From positions 1 to 64,000 of the forward strand of contig CAZYYW010000002.1 in NCBI GenBank assembly GCA_964651445.1: 64,000 nucleotides of DNA, read 5' to 3'. Position 1 is the first letter of the stretch; every line of letters starts with the position of its first letter. Origin of the DNA: GCA-2746365 sp964651445. GTDB taxonomy: Bacteria > Pseudomonadota > Gammaproteobacteria > SZUA-229. Under the pieces are notes generated by a model. The model saw only the letters and a program-made list of their open reading frames with translations, searched no databases and was not told the DNA's origin. The translations under genes were made by a program, and so were the position numbers. Positions 7,624 to 15,292 of this stretch are shown piece by piece.

Positions 7624-7992
7624 AGGGCGCCTCTATTAATTAGGTGTAGATTAGCATGCTCATGACCTTACTCAACAATATTTGGCTAGTATTCCTTGAT
7701 ATGGCTTTTTGGCTACTGCTTGGGTTATTTGCTGCGGGTTTCATAAAATCATTTATTGCTGAAGATACTTTGTTGCTTTTAGTTTGGTAATGGATTTCTT
7801 ACTGGAATGGTTGTTGCGTACACAGCAATGGCAGATTACTGTAAATATGGGCGAAGCGCATACCATGCTGCCAGGCATTGTTTCGTGGGTAAGCACCTTC
7901 ATTTTACTGATACTGGCGATAAAACCGTTGCGCCGTAGGCTGCTTCCTCAATTGTCTTAAGGGTACAAGCAATTATATAGAGGTGCCTTTAA
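7624..7992. repeat. Pair of inverted repeats bracketing a permease relic
   Basis: The left end starts AGGGCGCCTCTATTAATT at 7624. The right end, 7971-7992, is AATTATATAGAGGTGCCTTT and reads AAAGGCACCTCTATATAATT on the other strand. These ends resemble the terminal repeats of the MITE-like copy at 5107-5267 (GGGCACCTCTAATAATTC). Everything between them is a decayed permease gene rather than MITE interior. Two solo MITE ends and a single element with cargo are both possible. The flanking stretch 7505-7623 shows no feature. Confidence 0.5.
7656..7960 (+). pseudogene. Relic of a multi-pass permease (COG0701/SO_0444-like), internal deletion
   Basis: Two short overlapping frames remain. The first (7656-7790, 44 aa) reads MLMTLLNNIWLVFLDMAFWL and then LLGLFAAGFIKSFIAED, the N-terminus expected of the COG0701 permease family, some members of which are linked to copper or zinc efflux. 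The second (7790-7960, 56 aa) carries MGEAHTMLPGIVSWVSTF and a last hydrophobic helix ending KPLRRRLL, resembling the C-terminus of the same kind of protein. The roughly 250 residues in between are missing and the frame is shifted, so the gene is dead. Family assignment rests on a short N-terminal match. Its position next to the bufferin operon fits a former metal-handling locus. Confidence 0.55.
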
Positions 7993-8064
7993 GCCTGCTA
8001 TAAAAAAACTTGTAAATAAATTTCTTTATCATGCAATCAAATCACTGTTTTGTTCGTATTAGTG

Positions 8065-8088
8065 TTTAGGCACACATTTGTGTCTAAA
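8065..8088. promoter_or_regulatory. Palindrome upstream of bufA, possible operator
   Basis: TTTAGGCACA-CATT-TGTGTCTAAA is a 10-4-10 inverted repeat with one mismatch, ending 24 bases before the bufA start codon. The symmetry and position suggest a dimeric regulator site or a leader hairpin. No T-tract follows, so it is not a terminator. I cannot name the protein that would bind. Confidence 0.5.
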
Positions 8089-8112
8089 TATTAACCATAA
8101 CGTGAGAAAAAT

Positions 8113-8403
8113 ATGAAAGATAAAGATCAAATACTCAAATCAACACTGGCAGGTGTACTGGCGCTAAGTGCAACCATGATGGCGAGTAGTGCTAATGCCG
8201 TACCGGAGACACCGAAACAATGGGAAAAATGTGCTGGTATAGTAAAAATTGGGATGAATGATTGTGGCTCACTGGACGGTAAACATAAATGTTCTGGTCA
8301 GGCAAAAATTGATAATGACGACAAAGAATGGGTTTATGTTCCTAAAGGCACTTGTACCAAAATTACTGGTGGTTTTGTTGCTGCGGTTAAACCTGCGAAA
8401 TAA
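8113..8403 (+). CDS. bufA: BufA-type bufferin precursor (DUF2282)
   Basis: A 96-residue secreted peptide with signal sequence (STLAGVLALSATMMASSANA, cleavage near residue 29) and four cysteines at 40, 51, 60 and 81 in the DUF2282 pattern WEKC, NDC, KHKC, YVPKGTC. Bufferins are ribosomally made and modified: the partner MNIO enzyme converts core cysteines to thiooxazoles, and the product chelates copper or related metals in the periplasm. The immediately following genes encode the expected BufB and BufC partners. A palindrome lies just upstream. This is a full-length, ordinary family member. Confidence 0.92.
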   Translation: MKDKDQILKSTLAGVLALSATMMASSANAVPETPKQWEKCAGIVKIGMNDCGSLDGKHKCSGQAKIDNDDKEWVYVPKGTCTKITGGFVAAVKPAK

Positions 8404-8480
8404 TATAGCAACGTATTCGCGAGTCGGATGAAAGGGCTAGCCTTTTCATCCGTTTAGTCGCCATATGAAAACCCCGTAAT

Positions 8481-9344
8481 ATGAAAAATCAGTCAGTCAC
8501 CTTGCAAGAATGTAGTGTAGGTTTAGGTCTGCGTTCGGCGCACATCAAACAGATTATCCAGCAGCAACCCGACGTGTCATGGTTTGAAGTGCTATTGGAT
8601 AATCATACTGCGCAAGGCGGTCTGATACCCCAACAATTGGCGGCAGTGCGAGAGTACTACCCATTAAGCTTTCATTGTGTTGACATGTCCCTTGCTGGCG
8701 TTGACGCGCTGGATAGAAATTATCTTTCTACAGTCAAACGTATGATTGTGGAATATGATCCGGTATTGATTTCAGATCACCTGTGTTTTACACAACACGG
8801 TGAGCATCATTTTAATGATTTGCTACCTTTTCCTTATACTGAGGAATCTTTGCATCATGTCTGTCGTCGTATTGATGAAGTGCAAGATTTTTTAGGCAGA
8901 AAAATGCTAATTGAAAATGTATCAATGTATTTGCAATTCAAAAACTCTGTTTTGACTGAGGCAGAATTTCTGTCTGAACTTGTCAGTCGCACCGGCTGTG
9001 GCATATTGCTGGATATTAATAATGCTTATGTGAATGAGTTTAATCACGGTTACGCTGCCAAAGATTTTATCGATGCACTGCCTTTAGCATCGGTTGGTGA
9101 AGTTCATCTGGCCGGTTTTGAGGATAAAAAAGACTATCTTATCGATGCGCACAATAATAGTGTGAGCGAACCCGTGTGGGATTTATTTAAATATTATATA
9201 CAGCAAGGCCACTGTGCTCCGACATTAATTGAATGGGACAACGATATTCCAAGCTTCGATGTTTTACTTGGCGAAAGACAATCAGCAAAAAATATTATTG
9301 CTGAAAACCTAGAAGGTTTATCAACAGTCGCATCATGTCTCTGA
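8481..9344 (+). CDS. bufB: BufB, multinuclear non-heme iron oxidase (MNIO, DUF692)
   Basis: A 287-residue TIM-barrel protein of the DUF692 family. Landmarks are GLGLRSAHIKQI, WFEVLLDN, SFHCVDMSL, VLISDHLCF, MLIENVSMYL, GILLDINNAYVN, VGEVHLAG and TLIEWDNDIP; the conserved His, Asp, Glu and Asn residues in these blocks bind the iron cluster in characterised members. BufB modifies cysteines of the BufA precursor. The gene starts 77 bases after bufA and overlaps bufC by 10 bases, which fits an operon. The length is normal for the family. Confidence 0.93.
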   Translation: MKNQSVTLQECSVGLGLRSAHIKQIIQQQPDVSWFEVLLDNHTAQGGLIPQQLAAVREYYPLSFHCVDMSLAGVDALDRNYLSTVKRMIVEYDPVLISDHLCFTQHGEHHFNDLLPFPYTEESLHHVCRRIDEVQDFLGRKMLIENVSMYLQFKNSVLTEAEFLSELVSRTGCGILLDINNAYVNEFNHGYAAKDFIDALPLASVGEVHLAGFEDKKDYLIDAHNNSVSEPVWDLFKYYIQQGHCAPTLIEWDNDIPSFDVLLGERQSAKNIIAENLEGLSTVASCL

Positions 9345-10153
9345 CCTTACTGCAACATATCGATGTGTTTACCTCTGTTTTGGTGAAACCCGCACAGGAG
9401 ACAGATTGTTTTGTTCAAACAATAGAATTGTCATCAAAAATTTCACCGCAACTTGCCATTAAAATATATCAGAATAATGTGAATGGCTCGAAAATAAATG
9501 CGCTAAAAGTTATTTATCCCGCTTGTGAAAAAATACTGGGCAGTGATGCGTTTTGCGCAATTGCCAAAGCGTACGTTAGTGCTGATGTAAGCGGTTCGTC
9601 CGATTTGAATAGATATGGTGCTACCTTTAGTCAGCATTTAAATTCGATTATTGAAACAGGGCGGCTGCCCGCGGAGTATAGCTACTTACCAGATCTTACC
9701 AGCCTGGAATTTTTGGTACATGCCGCCTACTACGCAGAAGATGACGCGGTATTTGACTTTAATTTATTTGCAGACCGTATGAAAAGCCAAAAGCCATTGT
9801 ATTTTCAACTCAGTAAATCCTTAGCACTGTTTTGTTTTAAATTTCCGATTCATCAAATATGGTTGCGTAACAATAATGAGTCATCGTCTGAATCAAAAAA
9901 TATTCAGGCCGGTATTCATGACAGTATTCAGGCGCTAACAGAGTCGCAATACTTACTGGTGTACCGTGAAAAAAACACGCCAGTGGTTATTCAGGTTAGC
10001 CAGTGTGTATATCAATTACTCCATAATTTTATTGGTCAGCAATCATTGCAAAAGACCATCGAGTCTTGCCAGTTAAATGTAAACGAGCAGTGTAATGTGG
10101 ATGAATTACTACCCGGATTAATTGCTAACGGCTGGATTACCGGTGTCCTGTAA
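9335..10153 (+). CDS. bufC: BufC, MNIO partner protein (DUF2063)
   Basis: A 272-residue protein with the N-terminal DUF2063 helical domain (ISPQLAIKIYQNNVNGSKINALKVIYPACEKI is spread over about residues 38-70) and a second C-terminal domain. DUF2063 was annotated as a putative DNA-binding domain, but in MNIO clusters it acts as the partner that presents the precursor to the oxidase. It overlaps bufB by 10 bases and is followed one base later by the sigma factor gene, so the unit is transcriptionally continuous. The C-terminal half is divergent. Confidence 0.87.
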   Translation: MSLTLLQHIDVFTSVLVKPAQETDCFVQTIELSSKISPQLAIKIYQNNVNGSKINALKVIYPACEKILGSDAFCAIAKAYVSADVSGSSDLNRYGATFSQHLNSIIETGRLPAEYSYLPDLTSLEFLVHAAYYAEDDAVFDFNLFADRMKSQKPLYFQLSKSLALFCFKFPIHQIWLRNNNESSSESKNIQAGIHDSIQALTESQYLLVYREKNTPVVIQVSQCVYQLLHNFIGQQSLQKTIESCQLNVNEQCNVDELLPGLIANGWITGVL

Positions 10154-10154
10154 T

Positions 10155-10679
10155 ATGAATGATTCAGAAGTATTTGATAAGCATGTGCTGCACAAGCTTT
10201 TTCGTTATGCCTATTCCCTCTGTGTAAATGAGGATGATGCTTATGATTTGTTGCATTATGCGCTAGAGAAATATTTACACAATCAGTCTAGCAGTAAGCA
10301 AGGTGGTGCAGTAGCGTATGTACGTACAATTATACGTCATCGATTTATTGATGAATATCGAAAGAAAAAACGCTTTCCTGAAGAAGTTTTTGACGAGGAA
10401 AGTGCTGTTGCTATAGACGTGTCCTCGCTCGAAGACATTGTATTGGCGCAAGTTGAACTTGAAGCAGTGTGGCAAAAAATTGATCCGTTCGAACGAGAAA
10501 TTTTATATTATTGGACAATAGAGGGAATGACGGCGCAAGAGATTTCGCAGCAGATTGGCGTGCCAAGAGGCACTGTATTGTCTAGGATTTATCGATTAAG
10601 GAAAAAAATACAATTGGCGAACAACGATGTTGTTTCAAAAAACCTGAACGATAATATATCGAGAGGTAATAAGAAATGA
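10155..10679 (+). CDS. ECF-type RNA polymerase sigma factor
   Basis: From the ATG at 10155 the product has 174 residues. Region 2 is visible as LFRYAYSLCVNEDDAYDLLHYALEKYL and AYVRTIIRHRFIDEYRKKKR spread over residues 10-80. Region 4 is FEREILYYWTIEGMTAQEIS followed by the helix-turn-helix GVPRGTVLSRIYRLRKKI. Domain layout and size are those of group IV (ECF) factors. The gene begins one base after the bufC stop and overlaps the next gene by ATGA, so it is part of the bufferin transcript and may autoregulate it. In Caulobacter an ECF factor (SigF) controls bufferin genes, which supports this reading. Confidence 0.88.
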   Translation: MNDSEVFDKHVLHKLFRYAYSLCVNEDDAYDLLHYALEKYLHNQSSSKQGGAVAYVRTIIRHRFIDEYRKKKRFPEEVFDEESAVAIDVSSLEDIVLAQVELEAVWQKIDPFEREILYYWTIEGMTAQEISQQIGVPRGTVLSRIYRLRKKIQLANNDVVSKNLNDNISRGNKK

Positions 10680-11284
10680 GTAAGCCATTGAAGAATTCTG
10701 TACGAGAGCATCTCGAATCAAAATCACTCACTGCTATTCAATTACAGAAACTTGAGTCGCTGGTAGACAATGTTGAGCAGGAAAGCGCACCGCGGAATTT
10801 TAAATACGCTTTGCTTGTTTCTACGGTGCTTGCAGTTTTTGTGTTGGCATTGTTCGTTTTACCTCAAGTCACGGAACAGCCTGATATGCGCGAAAAGATT
10901 GCATTGGAGGTGGCGAGTCATCATCTCAAACTAAAACCATTAGAGATTGAAACCAGTAGCATAAAGAGCATTCGTGATTATTTTACAAGGCTGGACTTCC
11001 TGCCGATGAATAGCCAATTGATTAGTGATGCAGGGCTTGAATTAGTAGGAGGGCGTTATTGTTCTTTGCAGGGTATAACCGCCGCTCAACTGAGAGTGAA
11101 AAAACCAGGCTCGGATGTAGTGCAAATGTTGTATCAAGTAGAATATCGAAAAGATGTATTCGATAAAATGCCGTTAATAGAAGAGGGTGAATTACCGGTC
11201 GAAGTTTATGTCAAAGGTATCAAGGTGAAAATCTGGGTAGAAAAAGGATTGTTATTTGTACTTAGTGATGTGCCGGAAGCCTAA
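10676..11284 (+). CDS. Single-pass membrane protein, candidate anti-sigma factor
   Basis: A 202-residue protein: a cytoplasmic N-terminal domain (1-40, SVREHLESKSLTAIQLQKLE), one membrane helix (about 44-63, YALLVSTVLAVFVLALFVLP) and a periplasmic domain with a single Cys in GGRYCSLQG. This layout and the 4-base overlap with the sigma gene are those of a membrane anti-sigma factor. The zinc-binding His-x3-Cys-x2-Cys motif of the ZAS class is absent, and I recognise no family name. It would hold the sigma factor at the membrane until a periplasmic signal, possibly metal or redox, is sensed. Confidence 0.6.
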   Translation: MSKPLKNSVREHLESKSLTAIQLQKLESLVDNVEQESAPRNFKYALLVSTVLAVFVLALFVLPQVTEQPDMREKIALEVASHHLKLKPLEIETSSIKSIRDYFTRLDFLPMNSQLISDAGLELVGGRYCSLQGITAAQLRVKKPGSDVVQMLYQVEYRKDVFDKMPLIEEGELPVEVYVKGIKVKIWVEKGLLFVLSDVPEA

Positions 11285-11529
11285 ACACAGGGTGAGCGAG
11301 AAAACAAACGAGCCAAGCGCAGCGCACCTGAGTAATCTACCAGCCCTCGATTACGACTCCCGCCAGTCAACCTCCAGGGTGCCGCCAAGCTGTGCTCAAG
11401 CAGCAACACTGTCGGTTTTATCGGCGAATTCCGGGTATAAAACAGGGTAATTCATAAGGAAATAAGTTATGGTTGGACAAGATTTGTAGAGTACATTAAT
11501 TTTTAGGCTGAATTTTCTGGGGAAAAAAT
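11285..11529 (+). other. Intergenic stretch without recognised feature
   Basis: This 245-base gap separates the anti-sigma candidate from the DsrE-like gene. It contains a short open frame on the plus strand, but its composition is not protein-like. I find no tRNA, hairpin terminator or clear promoter. The last part is AT-rich and may hold the promoter of the following gene. Confidence 0.4.
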
Positions 11530-12021
11530 ATGAAAAGTTTATTTAAGACGTTGCTAATGGCTGTTTTTTTGGCGACAAGCTTTACCGGTTCGGCAGTATT
11601 GGCAGATGACGATGACATGATAAAAGTGGTTTATCATGCAGATTTTTCTGACCCAAGAAGGTTTAGCGCGATGTTAACCAGTATCAATAATATGATGTTG
11701 TATTATCAGAATGAGATGGTGGATTACGATGTGCGCATTGTTTTTGTCGCCCATGGCATCCGCTTTCTAACGGATGAAAAGCTAAAAAATACACCTTTTG
11801 CAGAAGACAAAGAAATGGCAGAGCGGCGTGAAAGCAATACTGGCAGACTTTCGAGCCTGGCTTCTTTGTATGATGTCAAACTAGAGTTGTGCGATATTAC
11901 TCGTACAGGTATTAGTCTGGATAAAGCCAAAGTAATGGATGCTGTGGAATTGGTGCCTTCAGGCGTGGTAAGAATCGCAGAGCTTCAGTCACAAGGTTTT
12001 TCGTATATTAAAATTGAGTAA
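11530..12021 (+). CDS. Secreted DsrE-family protein
   Basis: A 163-residue protein with signal peptide (MKSLFKTLLMAVFLATSFTG, cleavage near Ala-Asp around residue 26) followed by a DsrE/DsrF-like fold: MIKVVYHADF, FSAMLTSINNMMLYY, VRIVFVAHGIRFL, a single conserved-type Cys in LELCDITRTG and a last strand VRIAELQSQGFSYIKI. Periplasmic DsrE-like proteins are widespread and accompany sulfur or redox metabolism, but their activity is mostly unknown. There is no dsr or sox gene in the window. A perfect 16-base inverted repeat follows 20 bases after the stop. Confidence 0.8.
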   Translation: MKSLFKTLLMAVFLATSFTGSAVLADDDDMIKVVYHADFSDPRRFSAMLTSINNMMLYYQNEMVDYDVRIVFVAHGIRFLTDEKLKNTPFAEDKEMAERRESNTGRLSSLASLYDVKLELCDITRTGISLDKAKVMDAVELVPSGVVRIAELQSQGFSYIKIE

Positions 12022-12040
12022 TGACGGGGTATTAATAGCT

Positions 12041-12094
12041 TGTAAATAGTTCTGCGTAACTGGCCGTGGCATGTGTTTCGCAGAACTATTTACA
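12041..12094. repeat. Perfect 16-base inverted repeat (hairpin) after the DsrE-like gene
   Basis: TGTAAATAGTTCTGCG at 12041-12056 is exactly repeated in inverse at 12079-12094, with a 22-base loop. Beyond a one-base bulge the stem continues three more pairs (AGC/GCT). It could act as a bidirectional terminator between the plus-strand DsrE-like gene and minus-strand fabV, although no T-tract follows on either side. Confidence 0.7.
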
Positions 12095-12127
12095 GCTCAG
12101 TGCTATCACTATTTTCAAGATTATTCT

Positions 12128-12295
12128 TTAAGGAGCTTCTGAACAAGTCTGGGTCGAGCAGATTGCAGATTAGCTTGTTCTGGTTCAAGGCGTGGAACGC
12201 GCGTAATAGCTGGCTATTGCGAAGTTTCACAACGCGGAAGCAGGATAAGCTAACCTGCAAGATGCCGATTCACGACTTATTCAGAGGTTCCTTAA
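12128..12295. repeat. MITE-like element (family 1, copy A), 168 bases
   Basis: This element is the near-exact reverse complement of the copy at 24767-24934, with the same length. Both begin TTAAGGA and end TCCTTAA. The terminal inverted repeats read AAGGAGCTTCTGAACAAGTC and, from the other side, AAGGAACCTCTGAATAAGTC. There is no transposase; mobilisation would need one in trans. Its right end overlaps the 3' end of fabV and provides that gene's last codons and stop. Confidence 0.88.
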
Positions 12296-13502
12296 GGGAT
12301 ACAGGCTCAAAAGTAATGAGCGTGTCCACTTCTGCTTCATAGTCTACGTCATTTAATCCAAAACCAAACAATCTTAAAAACTCATCTTTATAACCCTGAT
12401 AATCGGTTATTTCAAAAAGGTTGTCGTTAGTGACCTGCGGCCAAAGTGCTTTGACTTCGTTTTGTACATCGTCGCGTAACTCCCAGTCATCCATGCGGAT
12501 GCGCGCTGTGTCGTCGAGGTCAGCGCCACCTTCTTTGTATAATTGCGTGTGAAACAAGCGGTTTATTTGTTCAATGCAACCTTCGTGAACACCCAGTTCT
12601 TTCATAACTTTAAAGCCGATGGCGATGTATAAAGGCATCACCGGTATCGCAGCCGACGCTTGTGTGACTACGCTTTTAAGTACCGCAACATTGGCTGTAC
12701 CGTTAATGTCAGCCAGTGTAAGGCGCAGATCAGCGGCGGCTCTATCCATATCTTCTTTGGCTTTGCCTAGTGCACCGTGCCAGTAGATAGGCCAAGTTAT
12801 ATCGGTGCCAATATAGCTATAAGAAACGGTTTTTACACCATCGGCTAAAACGCCGGCTGTCGCCAGTGCCGTCATCCATAATTGCCAATCTTCGCCGCCC
12901 ATAACGGTTACGGTATTTCGTATCTCGTCCTCACTGGCAGGTTCTATTTCGGCATCGATAAGAATATCTTTGCTGGTGTCCACCGCGGTGGCTTTATAAG
13001 TGTCACCGATAGGTTTTAAAACCGAGCGAATGAGCTCGCCGGTATCCGGTAATTTGCGTACCGGTGAGGCAAGGGAATAAACCACTAGGTCGATCTGCCC
13101 CATGTCTTGTTTAATTATTTCGATGGCCTGCGCACGCATTTCATTGGAGAAGGCGTCGCCATTAATACTTTTTGCATACAGACCTTCCGCGTGCGCGGCT
13201 TTTTCAAAAGCCCCAGAGTTATACCAGCCAGCAGAACCTGGTTTTTTCTCAGTGGCGGGTTTTTCAAGAAAAACACCCAAGGTGGCAGCGCCAGAACCAA
13301 AAGCCGCCGTTATCCGTGAAGCCAGACCATAGCCAGTGGAAGCGCCAATGACCAGAACATTTTTTGGGCCATTCGCCACCATGCCATCCGCTTTCACACG
13401 TGCAATCTGGTTTTTAACATTGGTCTCGCAGCCAGTAGGGTGTGCCGTGGTGCAAATGAATCCGCGCGTTCTTGGTTTGATAATCACGTTAGTTGTTCCC
13501 AT
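12270..13502 (-). CDS. fabV: Trans-2-enoyl-CoA/ACP reductase FabV
   Basis: FabV performs the NADH-dependent last reduction of fatty acid elongation and is a triclosan-insensitive alternative to FabI. The product from the ATG at 13502 (MGTTNVIIKPRTRGFICTTA) has 410 residues. It contains the nucleotide-binding region VLVIGASTGYGLASRI and the active-site pattern Tyr-x8-Lys in YWHGALGKAK. The frame extends upstream to 13541 but family members start just before the IIKP strand. The last residues SLKEPLNKS and the stop codon come from the MITE-like element, so the native C-terminus has been replaced. No other fab gene is near. Confidence 0.93.
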   Translation of the reverse strand: MGTTNVIIKPRTRGFICTTAHPTGCETNVKNQIARVKADGMVANGPKNVLVIGASTGYGLASRITAAFGSGAATLGVFLEKPATEKKPGSAGWYNSGAFEKAAHAEGLYAKSINGDAFSNEMRAQAIEIIKQDMGQIDLVVYSLASPVRKLPDTGELIRSVLKPIGDTYKATAVDTSKDILIDAEIEPASEDEIRNTVTVMGGEDWQLWMTALATAGVLADGVKTVSYSYIGTDITWPIYWHGALGKAKEDMDRAAADLRLTLADINGTANVAVLKSVVTQASAAIPVMPLYIAIGFKVMKELGVHEGCIEQINRLFHTQLYKEGGADLDDTARIRMDDWELRDDVQNEVKALWPQVTNDNLFEITDYQGYKDEFLRLFGFGLNDVDYEAEVDTLITFEPVSLKEPLNKS

Positions 13503-13715
13503 TTTGATTGATCTAAAAGTAAGTCTGTGAATTCTAACCAAAAAGACGCTTTCAAGTTCAAAAATTTCATCACTGCATTGCTTATCGCTGTTTCCCTACT
13601 TGCCGATAGCGTATGTTTACTGCGTATGCAGTTGTTACGCGATGAAGAATATTTCTCCTGCGCCGCAATCGCAGCGCATGTATAATTCCCGCATTAAAAC
13701 TCACTGGGAAATACA

Positions 13716-14948
13716 ATGCCTCTAATTAAACCCTTCACTGGTCTGCGACCGGTTCCTGAACGTGCTGAAGAAGTTGTGGCGCCACCTTATGATGTGTTAA
13801 ATACGGCTGAAGCGCGGTTACGTGCTGCTGATCGTCCGTGGAGTTTTCTGCATATTTCAAAAGCCGAGATTGATTTGCCTGAAGGTACCGACCCTTATGA
13901 CCCGACGGTATATGCTAAATCGGCTGAAAATATGCAAAAAATGATGGCAGAAGGCATTTTGATGCGTGAAGAGAAACCCTGTTATTACGTCTACCGCCTG
14001 ATTATGGATGGCCATTCGCAGGTGGGTTTGGTCGCTGTTGCTTCTGTTGCTGACTACGATATTAATCGTGTGCGCAAACATGAATATACCCGACCGACGA
14101 AAGAAGACGACCGTGTTCGCCAGATTGAAGCGTTAAATACGCAGACCGGTCCGGTGCTACTGGCGTATAAATCGCAGGCGGATATGGACGCTATTTTGCA
14201 ACAAACCACTCAGCAAACACCGCTGGTTGATGTTACCGCGGATGACGGCGTGCAGCACACATTTTGGATTATTGATGATGAAACCACCGTAGAGGAAATC
14301 AGTGTGGGCTTTGATGCTATGGATGCCATTTATATTGCAGATGGTCACCACCGCTCGGCGTCTGCGTCAAGAGTGGCTAAAAGCCATGCCATGAATGATG
14401 GCAATGGTGATTGCAGCAGTGACTACTTTCTGTCCGTTATATATCCGCATAATCAGATGAATATTCTGGATTACAACCGTGTGATTTGCGATTTGAATGG
14501 CTTAAACAAAGACCAGCTATTGCAGAAAATAAAAAATTCTTTTAGTGTAAGCGAGGTGGCCACCGCCGTTAAACCGACGCAAGCAACAGAGTTTGGTATG
14601 TACCTTGATGGTCAGTGGTATCGTTTGTCCATTAATACTGAACTTGTCCCCAATGACCCTGTGGCTTCGCTTGACGTGAGTTTATTGGCAGACAATCTGA
14701 TCGAACCATTGCTGGGTATAGCCGATCAGCGCACCGATACACGGATTGATTTTGTCGGCGGTATTCGTGGTCTGGCTGAGCTGGAAAAACGTGTCGATAG
14801 CGGAGAAATGGCAATTGCCTTCTCGTTTTACCCAACCAGCATGGAAGCATTGATGGCGGTGGCCGATGCCAACGAAGTGATGCCACCAAAATCGACCTGG
14901 TTTGAACCCAAACTGGCGGATGGCTTGATTTCGCATGTATTGGACTAG
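13716..14948 (+). CDS. DUF1015 family protein, possible SerK-like small-molecule kinase
   Basis: A 410-residue cytoplasmic protein. The family signature is clear: PLIKPFTGLRPVPERAEEV, VAPPYDVLNTAEAR, a central HEYTRPTKEDDRVRQIEAL, and YIADGHHRSASASRV. DUF1015 includes the archaeal ADP-dependent free-serine kinase SerK, in which these conserved His, Asp, Glu and Arg residues lie in the active site. Bacterial members are mostly uncharacterised, so a kinase role is an inference from homology. A -10 like TATAAT lies at 13681-13686, 30 bases before the start. The gene is divergent from fabV. Confidence 0.88.
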   Translation: MPLIKPFTGLRPVPERAEEVVAPPYDVLNTAEARLRAADRPWSFLHISKAEIDLPEGTDPYDPTVYAKSAENMQKMMAEGILMREEKPCYYVYRLIMDGHSQVGLVAVASVADYDINRVRKHEYTRPTKEDDRVRQIEALNTQTGPVLLAYKSQADMDAILQQTTQQTPLVDVTADDGVQHTFWIIDDETTVEEISVGFDAMDAIYIADGHHRSASASRVAKSHAMNDGNGDCSSDYFLSVIYPHNQMNILDYNRVICDLNGLNKDQLLQKIKNSFSVSEVATAVKPTQATEFGMYLDGQWYRLSINTELVPNDPVASLDVSLLADNLIEPLLGIADQRTDTRIDFVGGIRGLAELEKRVDSGEMAIAFSFYPTSMEALMAVADANEVMPPKSTWFEPKLADGLISHVLD

Positions 14949-14990
14949 TAGTCCTGGTTCATTAATGCTTGAAGTCGCATGCTGACACGA

Positions 14991-15125
14991 AAGGGAAGTT
15001 GACAGTTATTAGTTTGCAGTAGGCAGTTAAAAACAAAACCATCGCCAACATCATATAAGTAGACGTTATTTTTAGTTGTTATGCTTTAACTGCCGACTGA
15101 TAACTGCCTACTGCCAACTTCCCTT
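14991..15125. repeat. 135-base palindromic element with GGCAGTTA motifs (family 3, single copy)
   Basis: The ends are perfect inverted repeats, AAGGGAAGTTG at 14991 and CAACTTCCCTT ending at 15125. Inside, short related units (GGCAGTAGGCAGTTA, CAGTTAT) recur on both arms, so most of the sequence can fold on itself. It is non-coding and occupies the gap after the DUF1015 gene. Only one copy occurs in this window. Short palindromic elements of this GGCAGT type are common in environmental bacteria, but I cannot assign a named family. Confidence 0.65.
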
Positions 15126-15292
15126 AATGCCGATAAAGAGACCTTTGCACCAATAGCTTACGTTGACCCAGCTTAATTTTCACCGGTAAAAAATAGAGAG
15201 TAGCGCCTGGTTTTTTTATTGTGTTTTGTATGATATTAATGTATATATTAATTATTAATGTTTATATTTATTTATTGCATGAGGTATGTATT

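Noticed and set aside
11256..11450. Open frame after the anti-sigma candidate
   Set aside because: Composition (Ser, Pro, Ala, Thr rich, no helix or strand pattern) and overlap with the upstream gene suggest chance.
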